From assembly GCA_020849855.1 (NCBI GenBank), contig JADZFO010000046.1, positions 1 through 64,000 of the forward strand: DNA of 64,000 nucleotides. The letters are read 5' to 3'. Within the stretch, counting starts at the first letter, position 1. Every line of letters begins with the position of its first letter. The position numbers and the translations under genes are program-made. Origin of the DNA: a bacterium. GTDB lineage: Bacteria > 4484-113 > JAFGCY01. The notes beneath the pieces are model-generated. The model was not told the origin of the DNA, did no database searches, and was given only the letters and a program-made list of their open reading frames with translations. Positions 31,721 through 39,881 of the stretch are shown in pieces.

Positions 31721-33730
31721 TTGATAAACTTCGGCAGTCTGGTTGTTCGGGGGTTTAAGTTGAGCTTCTCTGCTTGGTCTCACTTGCTGACTTGCTGCCT
31801 GCTGGCCGCGCTGCTGCTTTGCACAGCCCCTGCCTGCAGCACATTCGAGGCACCACAGTTCATCACCCAGTCTTCGGAGACTGACACAGACTCACGCCAG
31901 CAATTCATTGATACGCGACTTGCCTTGCCTGGTGTGCGCGAGATGCTGGAGCTGGCGAGCATGCAGCAGGAAGCTCGCAGCACAGCACTCTTCTCCGAAT
32001 TCGAGCTTGTGCTTCCCTTGGCCGCATCAACAGGAGCGAAAGTCGTTCATGACGAAAGTGAGTACAGGCTTCAATTCCCAGCCGCAAGCACCGCTTCCAA
32101 CTGGGCCGTCTATCAGTTCGCAGTCAACAGCGATCAGGAGCTGCACAAACTGGAGCTGCACGTTGAAGCCCAGGGGGATGAAGCGGCGGCGGCTGAGCTG
32201 CCGCTCTGGCTTGCACTGGCGGACTTCGCAAACAATCGCTGGGTCTTCCTGCCGAGCGCTTCCAGGAATGTGGGGAACGAGCCTGGGGGAACAGTCAGTC
32301 TGAATCTGCAGTGGGATAGCACTGGCCTGCAGGGCGAGTTCACCACAGGCCAGGGTGCGCTCGTGGCGCTGGTTGCAGACAACGAGGTGCCAATAATCCT
32401 CGACAGGCTGCTTTGTTACCTCGGTGGGTACCGCGAACTTGGCGGCGGTGCTATCAGCCTTGCCGGCAAGGATGAAGAGCAGATCATGCAGGTCGATGTT
32501 GATGGTGCAGGGGAGGTTCTTGCGCTGCTCAGGCGTGGACAGGAAACAGTGGAAACCGCCTCCGAGTACGCCTTGCTCAGGATCAGCGAAAGCGGCGAAT
32601 TGCTTTGGTCGAAACGCCTTTATCAGCAGGATGATCCGGCGCCTGTTTTCAATCAGCGGGTAGTCTGCTTTGCGTCTGACCTGCTTGGCAATTGTTATGT
32701 CCTCGGCAAGCGCAGCGTGAACTCGCAGGACTGCATGGCAGTGGCAAGGTTTGACCAGTATGGAAATCTGGCCTGGCTGCGTTACTGGCAGGTGTCCGGT
32801 GAAGACGGGATGCGCACGGTACCGCAGTCCATTGCCTTGCTTGGCACAGGGGATCTGGCCATAGGTTCTCATCTCTTTCAGTCTGCCGATTCCAGTGATC
32901 CAACTTCATTCGTTACACGAATTGGGGCAGATGGAGAACTGCGTTACTCCAGGTCTTTTTCAGTCGGACAGATGCAGACCGGACTTGAAAGTGTCTGCGC
33001 GGCAGGATCAGATGATGTGTTTGTTTATGGAAATGCGCAGAGCGCTGAGCAATCTAGCTTCGGACTGACAGGAAGGCTTGATGCAGATGGCGATGTCCTC
33101 TGGTTTGAACTGCCGATGGCACTTGACGTGTCCAATTCAGGGCCGCTGGATGCCAAGCCGGGCCCGGCTGGTACTGTGCTGGTACGGAACAACAACAAGT
33201 TCCTGAGCTTTGAGCCTGACGGTACAGTTGTTTATTGTGCTGTTCTGGGACAGTGGAACAACGGGCTTAGCATGGTTGAAGCATATGTGGATAACCGCGC
33301 CTGGGATGTGCACGAAGGCTCAATCATCGCCGTAGGTAATCTGCTTCTGGATGGCAATCCAAAGTCATTTGGAACTGCAGTACTGCACATGGCTGGCCCG
33401 GAATCGGTTTTTGCCACCTGTTTGGGACTAGAAGCGGCTTCGAGCCATCTGATGGGCCTCAGCGTAGGGCCAGGCGGCCATGTGGCCATCGCAGGAAGTA
33501 TCAGCACACAAAACAGCAGCTATGCGACGGATGGCATTACGCTGGACCTTGAGCCTGACTCCGGCGACAAACGAGTGATTCCAGTGGACGCATCTTCTGT
33601 GGACACTAACGGAGCATGGCTGGCCGTTCCCGAAGCAGCCTCTACTGACTTCGTGTTCAAGTCTCTTGAAGACAATTTCCATGACGACCTGGATGCCTTT
33701 GTGCTCTACTTTGATCCAGCAACGGTTTAG
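31721..33730 (+). CDS. Low-GC secreted lipoprotein, propeller type
   Basis: 669 aa, or slightly less if a later start is used. Signal with lipobox-like LCTAPAC, an N-terminal jellyroll-like region (ASNWAVYQFAVNSDQELHKL), then repeats of the kind L-G-N-C-Y-V-L-G-K / D-D-V-F-V-Y-G-N with about 45-residue spacing, as in the lipoprotein at 20753. Codon use is distinctly less GC-rich than its neighbours: one 60-base line (33001-33060) is 47% G+C by hand count against 73% for 35041-35100. Together with the flanking 82-bp duplication, this points to later insertion into the 30441-38234 operon. Start TTG 31721 is uncertain. Confidence 0.65.
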   Translation: MINFGSLVVRGFKLSFSAWSHLLTCCLLAALLLCTAPACSTFEAPQFITQSSETDTDSRQQFIDTRLALPGVREMLELASMQQEARSTALFSEFELVLPLAASTGAKVVHDESEYRLQFPAASTASNWAVYQFAVNSDQELHKLELHVEAQGDEAAAAELPLWLALADFANNRWVFLPSASRNVGNEPGGTVSLNLQWDSTGLQGEFTTGQGALVALVADNEVPIILDRLLCYLGGYRELGGGAISLAGKDEEQIMQVDVDGAGEVLALLRRGQETVETASEYALLRISESGELLWSKRLYQQDDPAPVFNQRVVCFASDLLGNCYVLGKRSVNSQDCMAVARFDQYGNLAWLRYWQVSGEDGMRTVPQSIALLGTGDLAIGSHLFQSADSSDPTSFVTRIGADGELRYSRSFSVGQMQTGLESVCAAGSDDVFVYGNAQSAEQSSFGLTGRLDADGDVLWFELPMALDVSNSGPLDAKPGPAGTVLVRNNNKFLSFEPDGTVVYCAVLGQWNNGLSMVEAYVDNRAWDVHEGSIIAVGNLLLDGNPKSFGTAVLHMAGPESVFATCLGLEAASSHLMGLSVGPGGHVAIAGSISTQNSSYATDGITLDLEPDSGDKRVIPVDASSVDTNGAWLAVPEAASTDFVFKSLEDNFHDDLDAFVLYFDPATV

Positions 33731-34201
33731 CATTCCGGTGAGCTCAGACTTTGATCGACATGCTGATACGTGAATGCGAATCAAAGGAGCGCACCCTGGA
33801 GATCTAGTTCAGCGACGGCACAACGGCGGTGGTGCCGCGCGCCAACATCGAGATGATCGAGAGCTAAGTCAGATAATCGACAACCGGTCGCTGGCGACTA
33901 CTCCCAGACTGAGACCCGATCCGACAGCAGACGCAGAGGCACAGAGGATCTGCAGCCCCTTGTCGCGGCTCTTCCACCGCGGGGTCAAGCACTGCGCAGG
34001 AAACTGACTCGGCGGGCTTTATGCGCAACGGATCAGTAGCGTTGAATCGGCTGCGGTGAATTGTCCTGAGACTCTTTGCCACTGTCGGAATTGTCTACCA
34101 GTCACCATGCCGCTGCTGCCCGGTATCTGTACTTATGACCCGCGAGCGCTTACAATCAAGGCCCACGCGCGCTTGCGCGAGACCGGCTAAAGGTGCTGCC
34201 C
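33731..34201. other. Intergenic segment before the membrane operon
   Basis: Apart from the duplicated gene fragment at 33789-33870 I see only a TACAAT box at 34151-34156, about 45 nt before ATG 34202, as the likely promoter of the downstream operon. No gene is supported here. Confidence 0.6.
33789..33868 (+). pseudogene. Duplicated 3' fragment of the 30441-31586 gene
   Basis: Matches 31508-31587 with four substitutions, one of which turns a GAG codon into TAG. It retains the original stop TAA at its end. No start or upstream coding part is present. It sits 332 bp before the membrane operon and so marks where the 30441 gene probably once ended, directly upstream of that operon. Confidence 0.85.
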
Positions 34202-36013
34202 ATGAGCTTCATAACTGGAGATGCGGCTAAACAGAGGCTGATCCCGCTTCTGCTGCTTGGCGCGCTGCTGCTGCTCCCTCTTGCCGGCCACGGCCAGGAA
34301 GCCGCGCCGCCGGAGCAGGGCGAGCCCGCTGCGGCGGGTGATGCCAGCGCCCCTGGCACTGCCGCCGAAGCCCCTCCCCCGCTGGAGCTGGAGCCTCTGT
34401 CCAGCCCGCCGGCGGCGGCCAGCGTCAGTTCGGCTGCCGTGGAAGATGTGCCCAACGACAACGGCCAGGCCCTCGGGGTCAGCTTTGACTGGGCCGAACC
34501 TGCGGCGGAAGGCGTCACGGTCAGCGTCGAGCTGAAGCCGGACAGCGCGATCCTGGAAGAGTTCAAGCTCAGTGACGCTGAGCAGGCCCGCCTGGACAGC
34601 GCCCGCGAGAAGCTCAAGAGCGATCTGGGCAGCCTGATCGCGGACCGGGACGCCAAGGCGCTTGAAGTCGCGGCGGCCGATGAGGCCCGCACGGCGGCCA
34701 AGAACGTCATTACCCAGACCAAGGACTATGCCGGCCTGGCGGAGCTGGAGCGCGCCTACTGGAAGGCCAAGAGCGAGATGGACAGCCTGCAGGACCGTAT
34801 CGACGGCGTGCAGAACCGCTTCGCCGCCCGCGGCGGCCGCAAACTGCTGGAGAAGCAGCGCAAGTATGAGTACCTCTCCGCGGCCCTGGCCGCCGAGTGG
34901 CTGCCCACCGACATCGCCGGCGTGCCGGCGGCGGAAGTCGACAGCCGCGGGGCCCATGCCCCGCTTTACGGCCGCGAGCCCGATAACGCCGAGCAGCCCT
35001 GGCTGATGGTCAGCCAGATCCTCGCCCCTCTGCCGGAAGCCCTGGCGGCCCAGGCCGAGGAGCTGCACAGCAGCTATGGCGAGGACCTCGCCCCCGGCAT
35101 CCCCTTCCCGCTGAAGAACGGCCAGCAGTACCAGGTCCGCCTGGCCTTCAGCGGCCCTGAAGGCAGCAGCCCGGCCCTGGTGGACGCCGGTCCCGGTACG
35201 CCGCGCCAGAGCTTCTTCAAGAGCACCCTGGCCTCGCACTTCATCATCGCCACGCTTTACGCCCTGATCATCCTCAGCGCGATCATGCTGGCCCGCCGCA
35301 ACCCCAACCTCTTCATCCGGCGCATCGCCGGCCTGGAGGCGGTGGACGAGGCCATCGGCCGCGCCACCGAGATGGGCAAGCCGGTGCTGTACCTCAACGG
35401 CATGGACGCGCTTTCCGAGCTGTCCACGCTGTCCGCGATCAACATCCTGGGCCGCGTGTCGCGGCGTATCGCCGACTTCGACTCCGATCTGCTGGTGCCC
35501 TGCCGTGACCCGGTCGTCTTCTCCGTGGCGCAGGAAGTGGTGAAGCAGGGCTATGCCGAGCAGGGCCGCCCTGACGCCTTCCGCGCCAGCAACATTTACT
35601 TCGTCACCGACGACCAGTTCAGCTATACGGCCTCGGTCTGCGCGATCATGATCCGCGAGCGGCCGGCGGCGAACTTCTTCATGGGCTATTACTACGCTGA
35701 GAGCCTGCTGCTGGCCGAGACGGGCGCCAGTACCGGCGCGATCCAGATCGCCGGCACTGACAGCCCCAACCAGCTGCCTTTCTTCATCACGACCTGCGAC
35801 TACACGCTGATCGGTGAAGAGCTTTACGCCGCCTCGGCCTACCTGTCCCGCGAGCCGCTGCTGCTGGGCAGCCTCAAGGGCCAGGACGTGGGCAAGGCGC
35901 TGATGATGCTGCTGATCCTGCTCCAGACCATCCTCTTCGTGGCCCAGTTTGCGACGGGCAACGCGGCGGGTGAGCCCTGGGACTGGCTGGTAAAAATGGT
36001 GGAGCCGCTCTAG
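34202..36013 (+). CDS. DUF6754-like membrane protein with coiled coil
   Basis: 603 aa from ATG 34202 (AAAGGTG upstream). Signal or anchor helix (LIPLLLLGALLLLPLAGHGQ), an Ala/Pro-rich linker, a strongly charged helical stretch (about 115-210, LDSAREKLKSDLGSLIADRD onwards) likely to be a coiled coil, then a helix HFIIATLYALIILSAIMLAR near 345. A conserved C-terminal domain follows (GLEAVDEAIGRATEMGKPVL, FRASNIYFVTDDQFSYTASV, FMGYYYAESLLLAETGA, SPNQLPFFITTCDYTLIGEE) and a last helix. This C-terminal domain looks like DUF6754 to me; function unknown. First of four tightly packed genes. Confidence 0.7.
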   Translation: MSFITGDAAKQRLIPLLLLGALLLLPLAGHGQEAAPPEQGEPAAAGDASAPGTAAEAPPPLELEPLSSPPAAASVSSAAVEDVPNDNGQALGVSFDWAEPAAEGVTVSVELKPDSAILEEFKLSDAEQARLDSAREKLKSDLGSLIADRDAKALEVAAADEARTAAKNVITQTKDYAGLAELERAYWKAKSEMDSLQDRIDGVQNRFAARGGRKLLEKQRKYEYLSAALAAEWLPTDIAGVPAAEVDSRGAHAPLYGREPDNAEQPWLMVSQILAPLPEALAAQAEELHSSYGEDLAPGIPFPLKNGQQYQVRLAFSGPEGSSPALVDAGPGTPRQSFFKSTLASHFIIATLYALIILSAIMLARRNPNLFIRRIAGLEAVDEAIGRATEMGKPVLYLNGMDALSELSTLSAINILGRVSRRIADFDSDLLVPCRDPVVFSVAQEVVKQGYAEQGRPDAFRASNIYFVTDDQFSYTASVCAIMIRERPAANFFMGYYYAESLLLAETGASTGAIQIAGTDSPNQLPFFITTCDYTLIGEELYAASAYLSREPLLLGSLKGQDVGKALMMLLILLQTILFVAQFATGNAAGEPWDWLVKMVEPL

Positions 36014-36022
36014 GAGGATGGT

Positions 36023-36718
36023 GTGCAGTTTCTAAGACGGCAGTTGCCGGTCATCATCGCCTTTGTGGTGGGCCTCTCCATGTGGGTGCTTTTCTATGTG
36101 CCCACGCAAAAGAGCCTGGAGCTGCAGGACGGCTTCACGCTCTGGGTCCGCATCATCGTCGGCTTCGCCGCTGTGCTCGGCGTGCTGTCGGTGGTGAACC
36201 ATCACTACAACAAGATCAAGGCCAAACGCCCGGGCTATGCCTTCAGCTTCATTACGCTGGGGGCCTTCCTGCTGATGGCGCTCTCGGGCTTCATCAAGGC
36301 GCCCCTGCCGGGCTTCGCCGCCGGCAACAACAAGCCCGACAGCCTGCACTTCTGGCTTTACAACAACATGATGCTGCCGATGCAGGCCACGATGTTCTCC
36401 ATCCTGGCCTTCTTCATCGCCAGCGCCGCCTTCCGGGCCTTCCGGGCCCGCAGCATGGAGGCGACGGTCCTGCTGGTCGCCGCCTGTGTGACCATGCTGG
36501 GCCGCGTGCCCCTGGGCGAGCTGATGAAGCTGGGCGACCCGATCTTCCTTGGCGGGCCCGCGCCGATCGACTTCCCCTGGTGGTCGAGCTGGCTGCTTAA
36601 CGTGCCCAACTCGGCGGCCCAGCGCGGCATCCTTCTTGGCGTGTACCTGAGCCAGATCGCGGTGGCTATCCGCATCATCTTCGGCATTGAGCGCACCTAC
36701 ATGGGAGGTGGCGACTGA
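36023..36718 (+). CDS. Uncharacterised operon membrane protein B
   Basis: 231 aa from GTG 36023, nine bases after the previous stop and preceded by AGGAGG. About six hydrophobic helices: PVIIAFVVGLSMWVLFYVPT, WVRIIVGFAAVLGVLSVVNH, YAFSFITLGAFLLMALSGFI, then FWLYNNMMLPMQATMFSILA, TVLLVAACVTMLGRVPLGEL and GILLGVYLSQIAVAIRIIFG. A charged loop HHYNKIKAKRPG lies between helices 2 and 3. No known family; probably a subunit of a membrane complex with its three neighbours. Its stop TGA overlaps the next ATG by one base. Confidence 0.7.
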   Translation: MQFLRRQLPVIIAFVVGLSMWVLFYVPTQKSLELQDGFTLWVRIIVGFAAVLGVLSVVNHHYNKIKAKRPGYAFSFITLGAFLLMALSGFIKAPLPGFAAGNNKPDSLHFWLYNNMMLPMQATMFSILAFFIASAAFRAFRARSMEATVLLVAACVTMLGRVPLGELMKLGDPIFLGGPAPIDFPWWSSWLLNVPNSAAQRGILLGVYLSQIAVAIRIIFGIERTYMGGGD

Positions 36719-37590
36719 TGAACTGGACCAAGGCCATTTTGAACCTGGACCGGCGCATCATCTTCAGCATCGTCGCGCTGGTGGTCGCCTGGCCCCTGAT
36801 CTCGCCGCTGGCCCTGCCGGTGGTGGCGACGCCGGAGGTTGAGGCCATCTTTCAGGGCATGGACGCCCTGCCGGCCGGCAGCCACGTGCTGATCAGCGCC
36901 GACTTCGACCCGGCTTCCAAGCCCGAGCTGCAGCCGATGCTGGACGCCGTTCTGCAGCACTGCTTTGCCAAGGGAATCAAGCCGACGATCATGACCCTCT
37001 GGCCCGGCGGCCCGGCCCTGATCCAGGGCTCGGTGGAGCGCGCAGCCAAGCAGTTCAACAAGGTCAACGGCACGGACTTCGTCTTCCTGGGCTATAAGCC
37101 GGGCAATGCCGCGGTGATGCGCGGCATGGTGGGCGGCGTGCAGAACACCTATGCCAACGACCACTACAACACCCCGACTTCCGGCATCCCGATCTTCCAG
37201 GAAGTGCGCAAGTTCGCGGACTATGACTACTTCATCGAGATCGCGGCGGGAGCGACGGTGGAGCCCTGGCTGGCCTATGCGGTGGAACCGACCAAGGTGC
37301 CGATGGGCGTGAGCTGCACGGCGGTCTCGGCGGCGCAGTACTACGCCTTCGTGCAGGGCAAGCAGATCGTAGGTCTCGCGGCCGGCATGAAGGGCTCGGC
37401 GGAGTATGAGTTCCTGGTGCGCGGAAGCTACAGCGACGCGCTGACCAGCGCCGGGGTGCCGGCCGGCGCCGCCACCAAGGGCATGGACGCCCAGAGCCTG
37501 GTGCATATCTTCATCGTGCTGTCGATCATCGTGGCCAACCTGGCCTACTTCATTGAGCGCAAGCGCGGACCGCAGAGGAGGAGCGCGTAA
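36718..37590 (+). CDS. Uncharacterised operon protein C, helix-domain-helix
   Basis: 290 aa. One N-terminal helix (IIFSIVALVVAWPLISPLAL), an extracytoplasmic alpha/beta domain of about 210 residues, and one C-terminal helix (LVHIFIVLSIIVANLAYFIE). The domain includes LPAGSHVLISADFDPASKPE, IKPTIMTLWPGGPALIQGSV, GTDFVFLGYKPGNAAVMRGM and a final AAGMKGSAEYEFLVRG. Regular strand-helix alternation suggests a Rossmann-like or TIR-like fold without a nucleotide motif I can name. GGGAGG precedes the ATG. Coupled by one-base overlaps on both sides. Confidence 0.7.
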   Translation: MNWTKAILNLDRRIIFSIVALVVAWPLISPLALPVVATPEVEAIFQGMDALPAGSHVLISADFDPASKPELQPMLDAVLQHCFAKGIKPTIMTLWPGGPALIQGSVERAAKQFNKVNGTDFVFLGYKPGNAAVMRGMVGGVQNTYANDHYNTPTSGIPIFQEVRKFADYDYFIEIAAGATVEPWLAYAVEPTKVPMGVSCTAVSAAQYYAFVQGKQIVGLAAGMKGSAEYEFLVRGSYSDALTSAGVPAGAATKGMDAQSLVHIFIVLSIIVANLAYFIERKRGPQRRSA

Positions 37591-38234
37591 TGGGCGAGAC
37601 CCTGGGAATCTGGATCGCCGCGGGCCTGACCCTGATGATGTTCTCCTTCATCTACCGCGACAACGTGCTCTTCAAGATCGGCGAGCACCTGTATCTGGGC
37701 CTGTCGGTGGGCTACTTCATCAACGTGCAGTACTGGAACACCTTCTATCCCGAGGTGTTCAGCCGCATTGTCTATGACCACAACTATGTGGTGATCGTAC
37801 CGGCGGTGCTGGGCTTCTTCCTGCTGCTGCGCCTGGTGCCCAGCCTGTCCTGGCTTTCGCGCTGGTCCTTCGCCTTTTACATTGGCGGCTTCGCGGGCCT
37901 GGCGGTGCCTTTCGTGCTCAACGGCCTGCTGCTGCCGCAGCTGACCTCCACCCTTGTGCCCTTCCAGCCGGCGACCAGCGCGGCGGCCAACCTGGCCAAC
38001 ATCAACCAGGTGATCATCCTGGTGGCGGTCTTCTCCGTGCTGATCTTCTTCTTCTTCAGCCTGGAGCATAAGAAGCTGGTGGGCTCGGTCAGCAAGGTGG
38101 GTCTGTTCTTCCTGATGCTGGGCTTCGGCGCGGCCTTCGGGACGACGGTCATGGCGCGTGTGTCGCTGCTGGTCGGCCGCTTCCAGTTCCTGATCGAGGA
38201 CTGGCTCATGGGCCGCATCTTCAGAGCGGGCTGA
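37590..38234 (+). CDS. Uncharacterised operon membrane protein D
   Basis: 214 aa, six to seven hydrophobic helices: LGIWIAAGLTLMMFSFIYRD, HLYLGLSVGYFINVQYW, YVVIVPAVLGFFLLLRLVPS, WSFAFYIGGFAGLAVPFVLN, VIILVAVFSVLIFFFFSLEH and VGLFFLMLGFGAAFGTTVMA. The motif FIYRDNVLFKIGEHLYLGLS near the start is striking and likely functional. ATG shares a base with the previous stop (TAATG) and AGAGGAGG precedes it. Last gene of the operon; no obvious terminator hairpin follows. Confidence 0.7.
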   Translation: MGETLGIWIAAGLTLMMFSFIYRDNVLFKIGEHLYLGLSVGYFINVQYWNTFYPEVFSRIVYDHNYVVIVPAVLGFFLLLRLVPSLSWLSRWSFAFYIGGFAGLAVPFVLNGLLLPQLTSTLVPFQPATSAAANLANINQVIILVAVFSVLIFFFFSLEHKKLVGSVSKVGLFFLMLGFGAAFGTTVMARVSLLVGRFQFLIEDWLMGRIFRAG

Positions 38235-38417
38235 GCAGGGACCTGGGATTGACACAGAGCAAACTGGTAATCAGGGTTTCACTGGGAAGAGCTTGATCCG
38301 GACAGCGCACCAGCTGTTGCACTGTGCCTGCCGTGCCACTTCCGGTTGAACCGTCTAAAAGCTGTTTAGCAGCATCAGCAAATCCGGCCAGCCGGTGTGA
38401 GTGATGCTGGCGCGGTT

Positions 38418-39719
38418 TTAGCGGGGATCCTCAGGCAGCTTTGGCGGCTTGTCCATATCGATGCGGGCTTCCTGCTCGCCGTGAACCTCCACCACCGTTC
38501 GCAGCTCCTTCTGGCCCGGCACCTTCTCCTGCGTCACCGTGATGCGCTCACCGGTAAAGGTGCTCTCGCCCTGGCGCACGACCGGCCCACCACTGGCCTC
38601 ATAACTGCCCGCGGCGATGTCCGCGCTGATCCTCTCAGCAGTCAGGGCCAGGTCATGGCCGCTGTCGTGCGCCGAGACCTTCCCGCTGAGCAGGAAAGTC
38701 TGCTTCTTCAGCGAACCTTCGATGCGGCTGGCCTCCAGGCTGATGCGCCGCGTCGAGTCATCCAGCTTCACCCCGCCCACGGCCTCCACGGTCTCGTCGT
38801 CCAGATCCACGGTGATCTCGCCGGCCTGCAGACTCAGGCCGCGCTGCGCATCCGTCAGCAGCGGCCCTGGTTCGCCGGGCTTCGCGCCGTCGGCGCGAAG
38901 GGTGGCCTCCTCAAGCAGGGCCTCCATCTCGCGGCAGACCAGGCTGATCTGGCCATAACTTGCTTTCAGCCCGCCGCTGACCTTCAGGCGTCCCTGCTCA
39001 ATATGCAGCTCCAGCTTTTCCGCGCTGAGCCGCACCGGGTCCTGGCCGCCGCGTTTGAAGGAGGCCTCGATGTTGCCCTCCGCTGCGGCGCGCTTGCCCT
39101 GGGTGTCGTAAAGCAGGTGGTCGGCCGCCAGGCTGTAGTTCTCGGCGCGGGCGCCGGAGCCGCTGCTGCGGCTGAGCTGGGCGCGGCCGCTGGTGGACCA
39201 GGACTGCCCGCCGTCAATGCTCAGCAGAGCGTCGGTGCTGAGCGTGACCTCCGGGGTGGTGACCCTGACTCCGCCGCTGGCCGACAGGCGCTTGATGGCC
39301 GAGCGGTTGAAGGAGGCCTGCGGCAGCTCCAGCTCGCGGCTCATGCGCTGAGCCACCTCGCCGGGGTCGCGGCCCAGCTCTTCCTTGCTCAGCCCGCCCT
39401 CGGGCAGCTTGAGATCTTCGACAGTGGCAAAGGCGCCCGAGGCGATCTCCAGCTCCACCACGCCGGCACTGAGTGAAAAGCCCTCGCCGCTGACGCTGAC
39501 ACCGGATTCGAACTTGAGGTAGGTTGTGTCCTTGAAGGGGCGGATGGAAAGGCCCACGCCCTTGACCCGGTAGGCGCGCTCCTGCGGCGCCGGCGGGCTG
39601 ATCTCCGGCGGCTTGGCGGCGATGCCCAGCGCCAGCAGCAGCGGCAGGCCAAAGCGCAGTAGGCGCGCGGGCGCGGCTGCGCCCCGCCATGCCCCTGCAG
39701 CTTTCCCGCCTCTGTCCAC
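38418..39719 (-). CDS. LptA/OstA-like periplasmic protein
   Basis: 433 aa from GTG 39719. A signal-like hydrophobic stretch (LLRFGLPLLLALGIAA) is followed by an extended beta-rich sequence with the OstA/LptA pattern: repeated hydrophobic strand, A-E-x-L, then G-x-x-x-A-x-G-N-I (AADHLLYDTQGKRAAAEGNI, KLELHIEQGRLKVSGGLKAS, VDLDDETVEAVGGVKLDDST, LTAERISADIAAGSYEASGG). LptA forms the periplasmic bridge moving LPS to the outer membrane. This protein is about twice LptA length, so it may be an LptA-LptC-like fusion or a distinct OstA-domain protein. It fits with lpxA in the same window. TAGAAT lies 6 nt before the GTG. Confidence 0.7.
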   Translation of the reverse strand: MDRGGKAAGAWRGAAAPARLLRFGLPLLLALGIAAKPPEISPPAPQERAYRVKGVGLSIRPFKDTTYLKFESGVSVSGEGFSLSAGVVELEIASGAFATVEDLKLPEGGLSKEELGRDPGEVAQRMSRELELPQASFNRSAIKRLSASGGVRVTTPEVTLSTDALLSIDGGQSWSTSGRAQLSRSSGSGARAENYSLAADHLLYDTQGKRAAAEGNIEASFKRGGQDPVRLSAEKLELHIEQGRLKVSGGLKASYGQISLVCREMEALLEEATLRADGAKPGEPGPLLTDAQRGLSLQAGEITVDLDDETVEAVGGVKLDDSTRRISLEASRIEGSLKKQTFLLSGKVSAHDSGHDLALTAERISADIAAGSYEASGGPVVRQGESTFTGERITVTQEKVPGQKELRTVVEVHGEQEARIDMDKPPKLPEDPR

Positions 39720-39725
39720 GCTGTA

Positions 39726-39731
39726 ATTCTA
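39726..39731 (-). promoter_or_regulatory. Leaderless -10 box for the OstA-like gene
   Basis: TAGAAT on the minus strand, 6 nt before GTG 39719. Confidence 0.6.
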
Positions 39732-39881
39732 GGGGCTGACCGGGCCCCGCGCTGCGGATATGCACAGGGCCGCAGAACTATCCGCGCGAAAGCCATAGCT
39801 ATCAACAACAGATTCGAGCAAATGCACAGCCTGTCCTGTGGCGCAAGGCGCGGATGCATGCGATAGTATTTCCGCCCCGCA

